A stretch of 64,000 nucleotides of DNA, taken from Anatilimnocola floriformis. GTDB taxonomy: Bacteria > Planctomycetota > Planctomycetia > Pirellulales > Pirellulaceae. This document shows positions 55,516 through 64,000 of this stretch, piece by piece. Location: positions 2,108,001 through 2,172,000 of the forward strand of contig NZ_JAMLFW010000001.1 in NCBI RefSeq assembly GCF_024256385.1, given 5' to 3'. Made by a program: the position numbers and the translations under genes. The notes below the pieces were generated by a model. It had not been told where the DNA came from. It did no database searches and saw nothing but the letters and a program-made list of their open reading frames with translations. Numbering within the stretch: the stretch's first letter is position 1; the number at the start of each line of letters is the position of its first letter.

Positions 55516-56889
55516 TTAAACGGAAGCGAATATTTCTGCAAAAAACCATAAATTGGCAAACGCAATTCCGCCGAGCCAAATTGCCAAGCCGAGCAACTCC
55601 CAAGTTAGTAGCGGCCAGCCACGGAACTTGAAGGTGGCAATCACAGCAATCAATGCAGTCGGCGGAAAAATGAGAATCGCTAAAGCCGCCAGCAACATGA
55701 TCGACTCCGCTCGCAAGAGCAGGACACACACCGCGTTCAATGCGGCGTAACTCAGACCCACGACGAGTGGCGCAATCGCGTGAGGACGTGGCGGCCGGTT
55801 GAAGACAATCTTTTCGATCATAAGACAGAACGCAGTGACCATCGTCAGCGAAAAGAGACCTGTTGCTGACCAGAGCCCGGTGCCGAGGAAAAGTGCGATG
55901 AAGAAGGTGGCGAATAGCAAACTGGAGATACTGTATTGCCGAACAGGCTGTGGATGATCCTGTGCCAAATCTGGTCGGCGATTGCGAGTCCATCCCGTCG
56001 CCCAAGCTGCCGATGGGATCACCACTAGTAACGCCAATGGAAAAAGCGGGCTGCCGAGGAAGCATTGGATGCCCGCCTGCAAGTCAAACTCCCAGCGTCG
56101 TGCTTGCCGCTGTAATTCGCGGAGTTCCTTCTCACTGATCCCACGAACCGAATAAAAAATGGCAGCATGCAATTTCGCATTCGTTAGGTCTGCCTCCTGA
56201 AGATCTGCGCCAGTGAAATCGGTTTCCTCAAGGTCTGCATCTTGCAGATTTGCAGAACATAGTATTGCACCCCGGAAATTGGCGCGGACCAACGATAGTC
56301 CGTGCAGGTCGGCGCCAGTCAGGTCAGCGCGTTCGAAGTAGCCAGTGCCATATTCGCGATTTACACTTGCCAGCGCGCAGCCCGCGAGATTGGCTTGCTT
56401 AAAGTCAGAACTGGTGAGGAGCGTCGTCGAGAGATCATTGCCGCCCAAATTCGCGCGCGTCAAATCGCACCACTGAAGTTGCGTACGCGTCAAAGTGGAT
56501 TCTTGAAGATTAGCACCTCGCAGGCTGGCCGTGACGAATTCGGCATCGGTTAAATCCGCACCGCTGAAATCAGCGCCATCGAGAATGGCCGCGCCGAACT
56601 GTGCCTTCGCAAGCTTCGCTCCCGAGAAGTTGGCCTTGCGCAGATTCGTTTCCAGGCCCGCCGTGTGGACGCCACGGAAATCGACGCCGCTGAGATCGAG
56701 CCCCGCGAAATCGTTGCCGAACCTGGCGATCAAGTCCATCGCCTTGCGGTCTGATTTGCACTCGGCAGCCAGGGCTGCAATGGCCGCGGGCGTAATCGGC
56801 TCGCTGCCTAGCACCGAAAGTGTGCTGAGCAGCGAGGAAAGTAGAACCGCACAGATTGCCTGACGAAGCAATCGATGGTCCCGTGCCAA
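55516..56889 (-). CDS. Pentapeptide-repeat protein with C-terminal membrane domain
   Basis: 457 residues. Residues about 60-235 form a pentapeptide-repeat beta-helix (A(D/N)LxG rows: GADFSGADLTDAEFVTASLRG, ANLQESTLTRTQLQWCDLTRANL, ADLTGADLHGLSLVRANFRG, ADLEETDFTGADLQEADLTNAKL). A helical link (GISEKELRELQRQARR) joins it to a membrane part with about six hydrophobic segments. The N-terminus is signal-like. The apparent start is TTG at 56889 without a clear ribosome site, so the true start is uncertain. Function unknown; repeat helices of this kind bind other proteins. Confidence 0.75.
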   Translation of the reverse strand: MARDHRLLRQAICAVLLSSLLSTLSVLGSEPITPAAIAALAAECKSDRKAMDLIARFGNDFAGLDLSGVDFRGVHTAGLETNLRKANFSGAKLAKAQFGAAILDGADFSGADLTDAEFVTASLRGANLQESTLTRTQLQWCDLTRANLGGNDLSTTLLTSSDFKQANLAGCALASVNREYGTGYFERADLTGADLHGLSLVRANFRGAILCSANLQDADLEETDFTGADLQEADLTNAKLHAAIFYSVRGISEKELRELQRQARRWEFDLQAGIQCFLGSPLFPLALLVVIPSAAWATGWTRNRRPDLAQDHPQPVRQYSISSLLFATFFIALFLGTGLWSATGLFSLTMVTAFCLMIEKIVFNRPPRPHAIAPLVVGLSYAALNAVCVLLLRAESIMLLAALAILIFPPTALIAVIATFKFRGWPLLTWELLGLAIWLGGIAFANLWFFAEIFASV

Positions 56890-56939
56890 CCGCGAGTGAG
56901 AGAAATTAAACGGCTCACGAGAAAAAGGTTAGGCAGAGA

Positions 56940-57737
56940 CTATTGCGCGGGTAACATTTCCAGCTCCGCGAAGATGGCGCGGTGGTCGGAAGCAATGGCT
57001 TCGTTGAGCACGCGTACTTCGATCACTTTCCAACGCTCGCTCGGCCGGTAGAGAATGAAGTCGATTTGCTTGGATGGCTTTTCGACAGGAATCGTCGGCA
57101 GCGGTTTGTCATTGGCCTGCGTCCAGGCTGCGGCCAGATCTAACAGCGTTTTGCTCTCTGGTGTGGCGTTGAGATCTCCGGCCAGCAGCGCAGGTTGATC
57201 GGCGTGCGCGGCGGCCAACTCGTTGATCATCTTCACCGACGCCAACCGTTCTCGCTCATCGCTGCGAAAGTCGAAGTGCGTGGCGTAGAACAGCAGAGGC
57301 GGCTTGCCCTCCGCGATTTGCAGTTCGGCGGCGATCACACCCCGCTGTTCGCTTTTATCAATGTTCGGCAGCAGATGATTCTTGTGGCGAATAATGGGAA
57401 AACGCGAGAGCAGCAAGTTGCCGTAGTGGCCTCCTTGCAGTTCGATGTTTTCGCCGAAGGCGGCGTGCATTTTCGTGAGGCGGGCCAGTTCGGCGGGCTG
57501 ATCTTCGCCGCGCGAGCGTTTGACCTTGCGATCGACTTCTTGTACGGCGATGACGTCCGGCTTGACGGAGAGCATCACCTCGGCGATCCGCGGCACGTCG
57601 AGCTTCCGATCGACACCCTCGGCGTGATGAATGTTGTAACTGAGCACGCGCAGCCGTAGCGGCTCCTCGGCTCGCGCGGTGCAAAGTCCGGCGAAGATGC
57701 AGATGAGCCACAAAACCGAGTTTAGTGATGTCTTCAT
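56940..57737 (-). CDS. Secreted endonuclease/exonuclease/phosphatase (EEP) family protein
   Basis: 265 residues. Signal LNSVLWLICIFAGLCTARA. RVLSYNIHHAEGVDRKLD, VIAVQEVDR (catalytic Glu), ALLAGDLNATPES (Asp and Asn) and EAIASDHRAIFAEL (Asp-His) are the EEP metal and catalytic motifs. The fold includes phosphodiesterases, nucleases and sphingomyelinases; substrate unknown. It follows the tricorn-like protease gene directly: the ATG lies two bases after that stop, and a GTG at 57743 would overlap it. Co-transcription is likely. Confidence 0.85.
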   Translation of the reverse strand: MKTSLNSVLWLICIFAGLCTARAEEPLRLRVLSYNIHHAEGVDRKLDVPRIAEVMLSVKPDVIAVQEVDRKVKRSRGEDQPAELARLTKMHAAFGENIELQGGHYGNLLLSRFPIIRHKNHLLPNIDKSEQRGVIAAELQIAEGKPPLLFYATHFDFRSDERERLASVKMINELAAAHADQPALLAGDLNATPESKTLLDLAAAWTQANDKPLPTIPVEKPSKQIDFILYRPSERWKVIEVRVLNEAIASDHRAIFAELEMLPAQ

Positions 57738-57739
57738 TT

Positions 57740-60700
57740 TCACTTTGCAAATTCTGGCCGTTCGCTGGCCTTCTTCAGCGTGGGTTGCGGCTTGGCTTTC
57801 GCGGCAGCCACATCGGCTTGCAACAGTTCAACGGCTTTGCCGAGTTGCATGTCTTCGCCGCGCGGCATTTGGCCAGGTTCGGGCCAGAGGATGACATCGG
57901 GCACGGCGCCGTTGAGTTCGAAGTCTTCACCGGTGTTCGACAGGTACCAACCGCGCCCCGGCGTGCGAATCTGACCGATGTCCATAATCCGCGCCGAACC
58001 GGTGCTGATCACTCCGCCCGCCGTCGGCACGCCGACGAGCTTGCCGCGGCCCAGAGTTTTGATGGCGTGAGCAAAGATCTCGGCATTGCTGAAGCTGTTT
58101 TGATTGCAAAGCACGATGATCGGTTTGCTCCAGGTGGCGTAGACCTTGCGATCCTGCGGATAGCCCACGCCCCCTTGCCGGCCGAGCGTGATGGCGTGCA
58201 CTGGCTGCGAGAGCGCGGTCAGAAGATGATCGGCGATCGAGCCGCCGCCGTTTTCGCGCACGTCGATCACCAGGCCCTCTTTCCCCGCGCCGGCGACGTA
58301 GAGGTCTTCGTCGAACTTCGTGAAGTTCGAGTTGCTCATGGCTTGGATGTGCAGATAGCCGAGCTTCCGTTGCGACAGCTCGTCGACCTTTTTGCGGTTC
58401 TGCCTTATCCATTCTTCGTAGAGTCGATTGCTCAGCAAACTGCTCGATGGCACCGGCCGCACAGTAACTTGTCGTTCCTCGCCCTTCGCGTTTTTCACCG
58501 TGAGCCGAACATCGCGATCCGGCTTGCCGTTCAAGACTTGCGTCAGGTCGTAGGACGGATCGACCGTCACACTGTCGATGGCGAGCACGATCTCACCGGC
58601 TTCGACCAGCGAACTCTTTTTCGCCGTTGGTCCGCCGGGGATGACATCTTTCACTTTCAGGCCGGGGCCCTTGTACTCCGGATCAAACCGCAAGCCGAGA
58701 TGAACGGTGACTGGCCTCCATTCCGTGGGCGGCTTGGGTGCGGCCGGCGTGGGCGGTTCGGGATCGGGTTCGCCTTCGGCCCAGAGCGACAGCGGATCAA
58801 ACGTGGCGTCACTCAACCGCGCGTTATCATTCGGATTGCCTGCCGAGAGAGGCGTGAAGCCGAGATGTGAACCGTTGAGTTCGCCGAGCATCAAGCTGAT
58901 GACCGTGGCCAGCTGACGTTCATCGGTCGCGCTAGCAGCGACGTCGGAGTACTTGCGGCGAATCTCGTCCCAATTGCGATTGCCTAACCGCTGGTCGTAA
59001 TAACGATCGCGCATTACTCGCCAACATTGATCAAAGGCCGCGCGATTCCGTTCGGACCGGCTCGTTTGATGCTGAGTCGTGAAGTTATACGTGCTGTTCT
59101 TGCCTCCCGGCACGTTGCTCGTCGGCACGCCGGTTTGCAGCCAGACAATTTGATTTCCCTCGGCCAACCAGCGTGCGCTGCTGCCGGTGCCCGTGATGAG
59201 TGAAGTCGGTTTCAGATTCTCTGGGAACTCGATCGAGTACAGGCCGCGTTTGCCTTCGACCGTGCCGGTGAAAGCGAGTTTCTTCGAATCGGGGGACCAG
59301 AAAAGATTGGTCTCGGTCGAATCAGGAATCGACACGCGGCGAATACGGTCGTGCAGACCATCCCAATCGATCACCACGGGCTCGGCCGGTTTCACGCTTG
59401 GCGTCATGGGATTGTTTCCCGAGCTACCACCAGCCGAGTTGCCAGATCGCGAACCACCCTTGCGACCCTTCGTCATCTTTTCCACGGCTGATTCGAGCTT
59501 GCGATCGCGCGAAGCCTGTTCAAAGTCAGCAGCCCGCAGGTACGCGACGTGAATGTCGGTTTCTTCTTCTTGATGCCGGCCGCTGAACGCGATCAGCTTG
59601 CCGTCGGGCGACCAGACGGGCGAATGATCGACGTCGGGATGCCGCGAAAGATTCACGGCCGGCAGCGACGCATCGAGCGGCGCGATCCAGACATCGGAGT
59701 TGTAGTCGTCGTCGATGGCTGAGTAGCACAGCCATTTGCTATCGGGCGACCAATCGTATCCGAATGACTCGCGGAGCTTGAAGCGCTCCTTCGCTTCGCC
59801 GGCGGGCGTGATCGTCCACAAGTCGGTATCGCGCAGATAAGCGAGCTGGTCGCCGCTGGGGCTCCACTGCAGCTGGCTCTCGACGTGCGCATCGTCGGTC
59901 ATGCGTTGCAGGTTGAATTTGTTGTTCTGCCACCAATACTTCGCTTTGTCGGTGCGCTCCGCTTTCCACAGATCGGTCTTGCCGCCAGCGTCGCTGACGA
60001 ACCACAGCGCATCGCCACTGGGAGCGAATGTCAAGTCGCGCTCTTCCTCCGGTGTATTGGTGATCTGCTGCGGCTCGCGCAGTTCGGTGTCCATCACCCA
60101 CACATCGCCACCGGCAATGAATGCGACTTCGAGGCCATCCTTCGTCGTCGCAAAATCGGTTGCAGCCGTGAACGCGCGGCGCAACTCGGGCGGCGTGGCG
60201 AGATCGGCTGAGCAGCGAATGTCGATTTTCGTCGGCGCCGCGCCACCGGGTTCGTAGCGATAGAAATCAAACAGCCGGCGAAAGACAATCTGCTGGCCGT
60301 TGCGCGATAGCGTTGGAAAGACCACGCCGTCGTCTTTGAAGGTCGTCAGCTGTTTCGTGGCTTTGGTTTCGAACGTGTATTCGCACAGATTGTTTGTGCC
60401 ATCCTCAGCGCCGACGAAATAAAAGCCCGAGCTATCGGGTTTCCACAGCGGCCAACGCGAGCTGTGCGCGTTGTGGATCAGCTTCGTGAATTTCTTCGCT
60501 TCAAGTTCGTACAGCCAGATCTGCGCCGCCTGCGAACCGTAGTAACCTTTCCGCCACCAAGCTTCGCCTTCGCGGGTGAAGAGGAGCTTCTTGCCATCAG
60601 GAGAAAGTTGCGGATCGGCGCCATAATCGTCGAACAGCAATCGCTCTTGCACTCGCCCTTCGCGGGGCACGACGAAAAACCGATCAGGCCGGCGCCAGTA

Positions 60701-61117
60701 ATGATCGCGCTGCGCGGAGGTGAGCAGCCCCGTGCCATCTGGCAACCAACCTTGTAGCTGGTAGCCGCCCGTGTGGTGAGTCACTTGCCGCGGCGTGCCT
60801 CCGGCGGCGGGCATTAAATAGACTTGCTGACTGCCAGGCCGACTGCTGATGAAGGCTAGCTCTTCGCCATTGGGCGAGAATTCAGGCGCAGTGTCGAGGC
60901 CGGCGTCGGTCGTCAAACGCGTCGCCAGTCCGCCCGCGACCGGCACTTTCCAGATATCGCCCCGCCAGCTGAAAGCCAACGTCTGACCATCGGGCGAAAG
61001 GGCGGGCTCGGTGGCCAGGCGGATTTCTTCATCCGCTATCGCTGCCATCGCCCAGCCTGAAAAAATCAAGGTAACAGCAGCCAGCGACCGCAAACCCTGC
61101 AGCCTGCCCATAGTCAT
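57740..61117 (-). CDS. Tricorn-like protease with beta-propellers, PDZ and S41 domains
   Basis: 1,125 residues. Signal LRSLAAVTLIFSGWAMAAIAD. Two WD/TolB-like beta-propellers follow (repeats PALSPDGQTLAFSW, APEFSPNGEELAFIS, LQWSPSGDQLAYL, PVWSPDGKLIAFSG), then a helical C1 region (FDQCWRVMRDRYYDQRLGNRNWDEIRRKY), a PDZ (VKDVIPGGPTAKKSSLVEAGEIVLAID) and an S41 protease core. The likely catalytic Ser is in NQNSFSNAEIFAHAIKTLG. GVPTAGGVISTGSARI follows as in tail-specific proteases. Likely a periplasmic peptide-degrading enzyme. The frame is open 57 codons upstream; I start at MTMGRLQ. Confidence 0.88.
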   Translation of the reverse strand: MTMGRLQGLRSLAAVTLIFSGWAMAAIADEEIRLATEPALSPDGQTLAFSWRGDIWKVPVAGGLATRLTTDAGLDTAPEFSPNGEELAFISSRPGSQQVYLMPAAGGTPRQVTHHTGGYQLQGWLPDGTGLLTSAQRDHYWRRPDRFFVVPREGRVQERLLFDDYGADPQLSPDGKKLLFTREGEAWWRKGYYGSQAAQIWLYELEAKKFTKLIHNAHSSRWPLWKPDSSGFYFVGAEDGTNNLCEYTFETKATKQLTTFKDDGVVFPTLSRNGQQIVFRRLFDFYRYEPGGAAPTKIDIRCSADLATPPELRRAFTAATDFATTKDGLEVAFIAGGDVWVMDTELREPQQITNTPEEERDLTFAPSGDALWFVSDAGGKTDLWKAERTDKAKYWWQNNKFNLQRMTDDAHVESQLQWSPSGDQLAYLRDTDLWTITPAGEAKERFKLRESFGYDWSPDSKWLCYSAIDDDYNSDVWIAPLDASLPAVNLSRHPDVDHSPVWSPDGKLIAFSGRHQEEETDIHVAYLRAADFEQASRDRKLESAVEKMTKGRKGGSRSGNSAGGSSGNNPMTPSVKPAEPVVIDWDGLHDRIRRVSIPDSTETNLFWSPDSKKLAFTGTVEGKRGLYSIEFPENLKPTSLITGTGSSARWLAEGNQIVWLQTGVPTSNVPGGKNSTYNFTTQHQTSRSERNRAAFDQCWRVMRDRYYDQRLGNRNWDEIRRKYSDVAASATDERQLATVISLMLGELNGSHLGFTPLSAGNPNDNARLSDATFDPLSLWAEGEPDPEPPTPAAPKPPTEWRPVTVHLGLRFDPEYKGPGLKVKDVIPGGPTAKKSSLVEAGEIVLAIDSVTVDPSYDLTQVLNGKPDRDVRLTVKNAKGEERQVTVRPVPSSSLLSNRLYEEWIRQNRKKVDELSQRKLGYLHIQAMSNSNFTKFDEDLYVAGAGKEGLVIDVRENGGGSIADHLLTALSQPVHAITLGRQGGVGYPQDRKVYATWSKPIIVLCNQNSFSNAEIFAHAIKTLGRGKLVGVPTAGGVISTGSARIMDIGQIRTPGRGWYLSNTGEDFELNGAVPDVILWPEPGQMPRGEDMQLGKAVELLQADVAAAKAKPQPTLKKASERPEFAK

Positions 61118-61342
61118 ATTCCAGATGAATTCGGTGGATAAATTGCTGCGCCTGATGGTAGTCGGCGGCATACGGAAAGCAATCGGCGCAGTTGGGGCGA
61201 AGTTTGCCGCTTGTGCGTGCTCTTCTACATCTGCAGCATTGCTAGCCGCAGCTCGCAAGCAATCCGGCAACGTTTGCCAAATCCGCATCGTGAGCGGTAC
61301 GTGCCCAATCCGATAAGTAGAAAGTGAGAATCGCCTGTCAGC

Positions 61343-61370
61343 GCGATTTCACGGCAGTGCGATTTCACGG
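61343..61370. promoter_or_regulatory. Direct repeat in the divergent spacer
   Basis: GCGATTTCACGG occurs twice (61343-61354, 61359-61370) with a 16-base period, 25 bases before the KASIII-like start. This could be a two-site operator; no partner protein can be named. Confidence 0.3.
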
Positions 61371-61394
61371 CCCCGGTGTGAAGCGGACCGAACG

Positions 61395-62507
61395 ATGCAA
61401 ACAAAGGCTCAACCCCGGATTGGAATCTCGGCACTCGCCGTGCACGAGCCGTCCTGGGCGCTGAGTAACTCGTGGTTCAACGGCATGCCGCGCAAGTTTG
61501 CGCAGCATACGGGCATCGAGTCGCGGTTCGTTGCCAGTGAAGACGAAGTTGGCCTCGCCTGGCAAGCTGTTCGCAAACTGCAAGGCGAATTTGGTTGCAA
61601 CCTGCGCGACTGCGCGGCCTTGGTGTTTGTCTCTCCGTCGTTTGTGCCGATGACTCAGGCTCACCAGCACCTGAGCGATGAACTGGCCCGCCGCGAACGA
61701 ACGCGCCGCGCTGCCCGCCAGGTGGCTCGTCGGTTGGGGCTATCGAACTGCAGCGTGACCGCCGTCAATTGGTTCTGCAGCGGTTATCCTCGCGCACTAT
61801 CGCAAGTGACACAGCGGATTCTGCCCAAGATCAAACTTCAGTCGCATCAGTTCGTGCTCGTCGTGACGGCGAGCAAGATCAGCCGCATCACTGACTACGG
61901 TTGTCCTCAAACGGCTGGTCTGTTTGGCGATCTCTCGACCGCCACGCTCATCGCCCGCACCGACAGCCGCGAGTATCCCGTCCACTTCGAACTGTTGCAC
62001 GCGGCTGCCGAGCGCCGGCCGACGAGCGCGCCGTATTTCAATTTTGAACTGCGCAAAGATGTCATCACGCCGACGAGCGACGGCGGCCAAAGCAGCGAAG
62101 CCGAACGCTTGGTCTTCTCGCTCGATGGCATGGGAATCGCCGATGCCGCGCCGCGAGCGATGGCTGGCGCTCTCGAAGGCGCGCTCGCTGCTACGGGCAT
62201 CGCCAAAGAAGACGTCCGCTACGTCCTGCCGCATCAAGCCGGCGCTGCGATCGTTCGTCTGGCCGCGATGAAGATGGAACAACTCGGCATCGCCGGCGAA
62301 GTGATCAACGGCCTCACGCGCCAGGTCGGCAACGTCAGCTCGAGTTCCGTGCCGTTCGGTTTGAAGAAACATTGGTCGCAGCTTCGCGGCCTTGTCGCTT
62401 GCCCCACCGCAGCCGTCGGTTCGCCCGGCCGGTCCGAAGTTCTGCAGGGCTGCATTCTGTTGCGAGCCACCGCGCTCCACGAACGGAACGTCGTAGCGGT
62501 TGCGTAG
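61395..62507 (+). CDS. 3-oxoacyl-ACP synthase III-like (thiolase-fold) protein
   Basis: 370 residues. Thiolase-superfamily KAS III. The catalytic Cys is in NWFCSGYPRALSQV, the His in VLPHQAGAAIVRLAAMKMEQLGI and the Asn in RQVGNVSSSSVPFGLKKH. FabH-like enzymes start fatty-acid or secondary-metabolite chains. Divergence from classic FabH, seen around the insertion FNFELRKDVITPTSDGG, suggests a specialised member. No other fab gene is next to it. It is transcribed away from the tricorn-like gene, with a direct repeat in the spacer. Confidence 0.82.
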   Translation: MQTKAQPRIGISALAVHEPSWALSNSWFNGMPRKFAQHTGIESRFVASEDEVGLAWQAVRKLQGEFGCNLRDCAALVFVSPSFVPMTQAHQHLSDELARRERTRRAARQVARRLGLSNCSVTAVNWFCSGYPRALSQVTQRILPKIKLQSHQFVLVVTASKISRITDYGCPQTAGLFGDLSTATLIARTDSREYPVHFELLHAAAERRPTSAPYFNFELRKDVITPTSDGGQSSEAERLVFSLDGMGIADAAPRAMAGALEGALAATGIAKEDVRYVLPHQAGAAIVRLAAMKMEQLGIAGEVINGLTRQVGNVSSSSVPFGLKKHWSQLRGLVACPTAAVGSPGRSEVLQGCILLRATALHERNVVAVA

Positions 62508-62617
62508 AACCGCAACATCGCCCGCGGCAGCTCATTCACTCGCTCGATCAGGGGTAGTTGAGCAGCGATTGCCCATTTAGGATGGAACGCTTTCCATTTT
62601 CCTGACTCGGCCGAACC

Positions 62618-62652
62618 AGACCGCGCGAACCTGAATGGTTGTCTCGCGGTCT
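62618..62652 (+). promoter_or_regulatory. Hairpin in the ilvD leader
   Basis: AGACCGCG and CGCGGTCT pair (8 bp) with inner GAACC/GGTT pairing, 55 bases before the ilvD start. No U-run follows. It could be a leader structure for ilvD, but no leucine/valine-rich leader peptide was recognised. Confidence 0.3.
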
Positions 62653-62706
62653 ACCGTCCTATCCCTTCCTCGCCACGATCCTTCGCAGCCACTTTTTGCA
62701 GCAACG

Positions 62707-64000
62707 ATGAACGCACTCAACAAAATCAGCAGCCGCATTACTCAGCCCAAAAGCCAAGGCGCCTCGCAGGCGATGCTCTATGGCACGGGCATGACTCCCG
62801 AAGACATGAACAAGGGGCAGGTCGGCATTTGCAGCGTGTGGTACGAAGGGAACACCTGCAACATGCACCTCAACAAGCTCTCGGACGAGGTGAAGAAGGG
62901 CGTCGTCGGCGCGGACTTGATCGGCATGCGGTTCAACACCATCGGCGTGAGCGATGGCATCTCGATGGGCACCGATGGCATGAGCTTTTCGCTGCAATCG
63001 CGCGACCTGATCGCCGACAGCATCGAAACCGTGATGGGCGCCCAGTGGTACGACTCACTGATCACCATTCCGGGTTGCGACAAAAACATGCCGGGCTGCA
63101 TCATGGCCATGGCTCGGCTCAATCGGCCGTCGCTCATGATCTACGGCGGGACGATTCGTGCGGGTTGCTTGCCGCCGTTGCATCCGAAATTGGATATCGT
63201 TTCGGCGTTTCAAGCTTATGGCGAATTCATCGCGGGGCGGCTTCCCGAAGAGGAACGGGCGGGTATTATTCGCCGCAGCATTCCTGGCGCCGGCGCATGC
63301 GGCGGTATGTACACCGCGAACACGATGGCCTCAGCGATCGAAGCCATGGGCATGTCGCTGCCGTACAGCTCGTCGATCCCTGCCGAAGATCCGCTGAAGA
63401 TCGGCGAATGCATCGCGGCTGGCAAGGCGATTCGCAACTTGATGGAAAAAGACATCAAGCCGAGCGACATCATGACTCGCGCCGCGTTTGAAAATGCGAT
63501 GGTCGTGATCATGGCCACCGGCGGTTCGACGAACGCGGTGCTGCACTTGATCGCCATGGCCCGCGCGATCAACGTGAATCTGACGATCGATGATTTCCAG
63601 AAGGTGAGCGACCGCGTGCCGTTCATCGCCGATCTCAAGCCGAGCGGCAAGTATGTGTTCGAAGACTTGCATAACGTCGGCGGTATTCCGGCGCTGATGA
63701 AATATCTGCTCGAGAAAGGCTACCTCGACGGCAGCTGTATGACCGTGACCGGCAAGACGATTGCCGAGAATCTGAAAAGCGTGAACGGTCTCGCCGAAGG
63801 GCAACGCGTGATCGTGCCGCTCGAAACGCCGATCAAACCGAGCGGTCACATTCAAATCCTTCGCGGCAATCTTTCGCCGGAAGGTTCCGTCGCGAAAATC
63901 ACCGGCAAGGAAGGGATGAAGTTCTCCGGCCCGGCGCTCGTTTACGACAGCGAAGAAGACATGCTCAAGGGCCTCGAGCAGAAGAAGATCAAAGGTGGCG
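62707..64000 (+). CDS. ilvD: Dihydroxy-acid dehydratase, 3' end beyond the window
   Basis: The 431 codons present form the N-terminal three quarters of IlvD, which dehydrates dihydroxy acids in valine, leucine and isoleucine synthesis. [28 protein letters not shown] is typical. Fe-S cluster Cys are in [10 protein letters not shown] and [12 protein letters not shown], and [18 protein letters not shown] follows. The frame is open to the window end. The ATG fits the family start, although its ribosome site is weak. Confidence 0.93.
   Translation, partial: MNALNKISSRITQPKSQGASQAMLYGTGMTPEDMNKGQVGICSVWYEGNTCNMHLNKLSDEVKKGVVGADLIGMRFNTIGVSDGISMGTDGMSFSLQSRDLIADSIETVMGAQWYDSLITIPGCDKNMPGCIMAMARLNRPSLMIYGGTIRAGCLPPLHPKLDIVSAFQAYGEFIAGRLPEEERAGIIRRSIPGAGACGGMYTANTMASAIEAMGMSLPYSSSIPAEDPLKIGECIAAGKAIRNLMEKDIKPSDIMTRAAFENAMVVIMATGGSTNAVLHLIAMARAINVNLTIDDFQKVSDRVPFIADLKPSGKYVFEDLHNVGGIPALMKYLLEKGYLDGSCMTVTGKTIAENLKSVNGLAEGQRVIVPLETPIKPSGHIQILRGNLSPEGSVAKITGKEGMKFSGPALVYDSEEDMLKGLEQKKIKGG

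Overview
The window looks like chromosomal DNA from a planctomycete, probably of the Pirellulales type, although rank below phylum is inference. The evidence is two DUF1559 proteins with prepilin-type N-termini, one followed by a small lipoprotein; two giant surface proteins carrying the planctomycete N-terminal motif (LEQLEDRSLMA, LEPRLCL); Tat-signal Gfo/Idh/MocA and FAD oxidoreductases; a DUF1080 hydrolase; a CBM9-sorbosone dehydrogenase-cytochrome c fusion; and a GC-rich sequence with many long palindromic intergenic repeats. No rRNA, tRNA, CRISPR array or phage region was seen.

Layout. 1-1550: almost gene-free, with one small membrane protein and a hairpin-rich leader before a HAD-IIA phosphatase. 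2386-8953: a 1,802-residue cadherin-like/RTX surface protein divergent from a DUF1559 protein. 8964-10861: an Xre-HTH/periplasmic-binding-domain regulator overlapping a TupA-like oxyanion-binding protein, with a palindrome at the regulator start. 11034-19764: the haem/sugar dehydrogenase fusion, uvrA, an odd alpha/beta hydrolase and a Gfo/Idh oxidoreductase. 19856-24947: mnmA, a REP-flanked Y1 transposase (RAYT-like), an M19 dipeptidase, a cysteine desulfurase (a possible sulfur donor for MnmA) and a cupredoxin. 24953-27212: a PAAR protein, an FHA protein and a small cysteine-rich secreted protein. 27906-31090: nagB, a TIM-barrel epimerase and a deacetylase-like protein. 31282-36652: a second giant protein (beta-propeller repeats, SdrD-B, cadherin, cohesin, dockerin, cohesin) interrupted by a one-base frameshift. 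36676-44027: membrane protein, FAD oxidoreductase, SDR lacking the catalytic Lys, M42 peptidase, MFS transporter, TPR protein and TylF-like methyltransferase. 44050-45449: a complete 1.4-kb insertion sequence with inverted repeats and a 5-bp target duplication, its transposase split by a frameshift in a T6 run. 45711-64000: DUF1559 plus lipoprotein, DTW tRNA enzyme, SGNH hydrolase, HNH protein, cydAB, Pro/Tyr-rich secreted protein, DUF1080 and BPSS1187-like hydrolases, pentapeptide-repeat membrane protein, tricorn-like protease with an EEP-family hydrolase, KASIII-like synthase and a truncated ilvD.

Themes. Many products are secreted or envelope proteins, and several act on carbohydrates. Operon-like overlaps are cydA/cydB, DUF1559/lipoprotein, HTH-PBP/TupA and tricorn/EEP. 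The most unusual feature is a set of palindromic elements at gene ends. Several are made of two inverted hairpins, two show base changes that keep the hairpins paired, and one kind flanks the RAYT gene and recurs 33 kb away.
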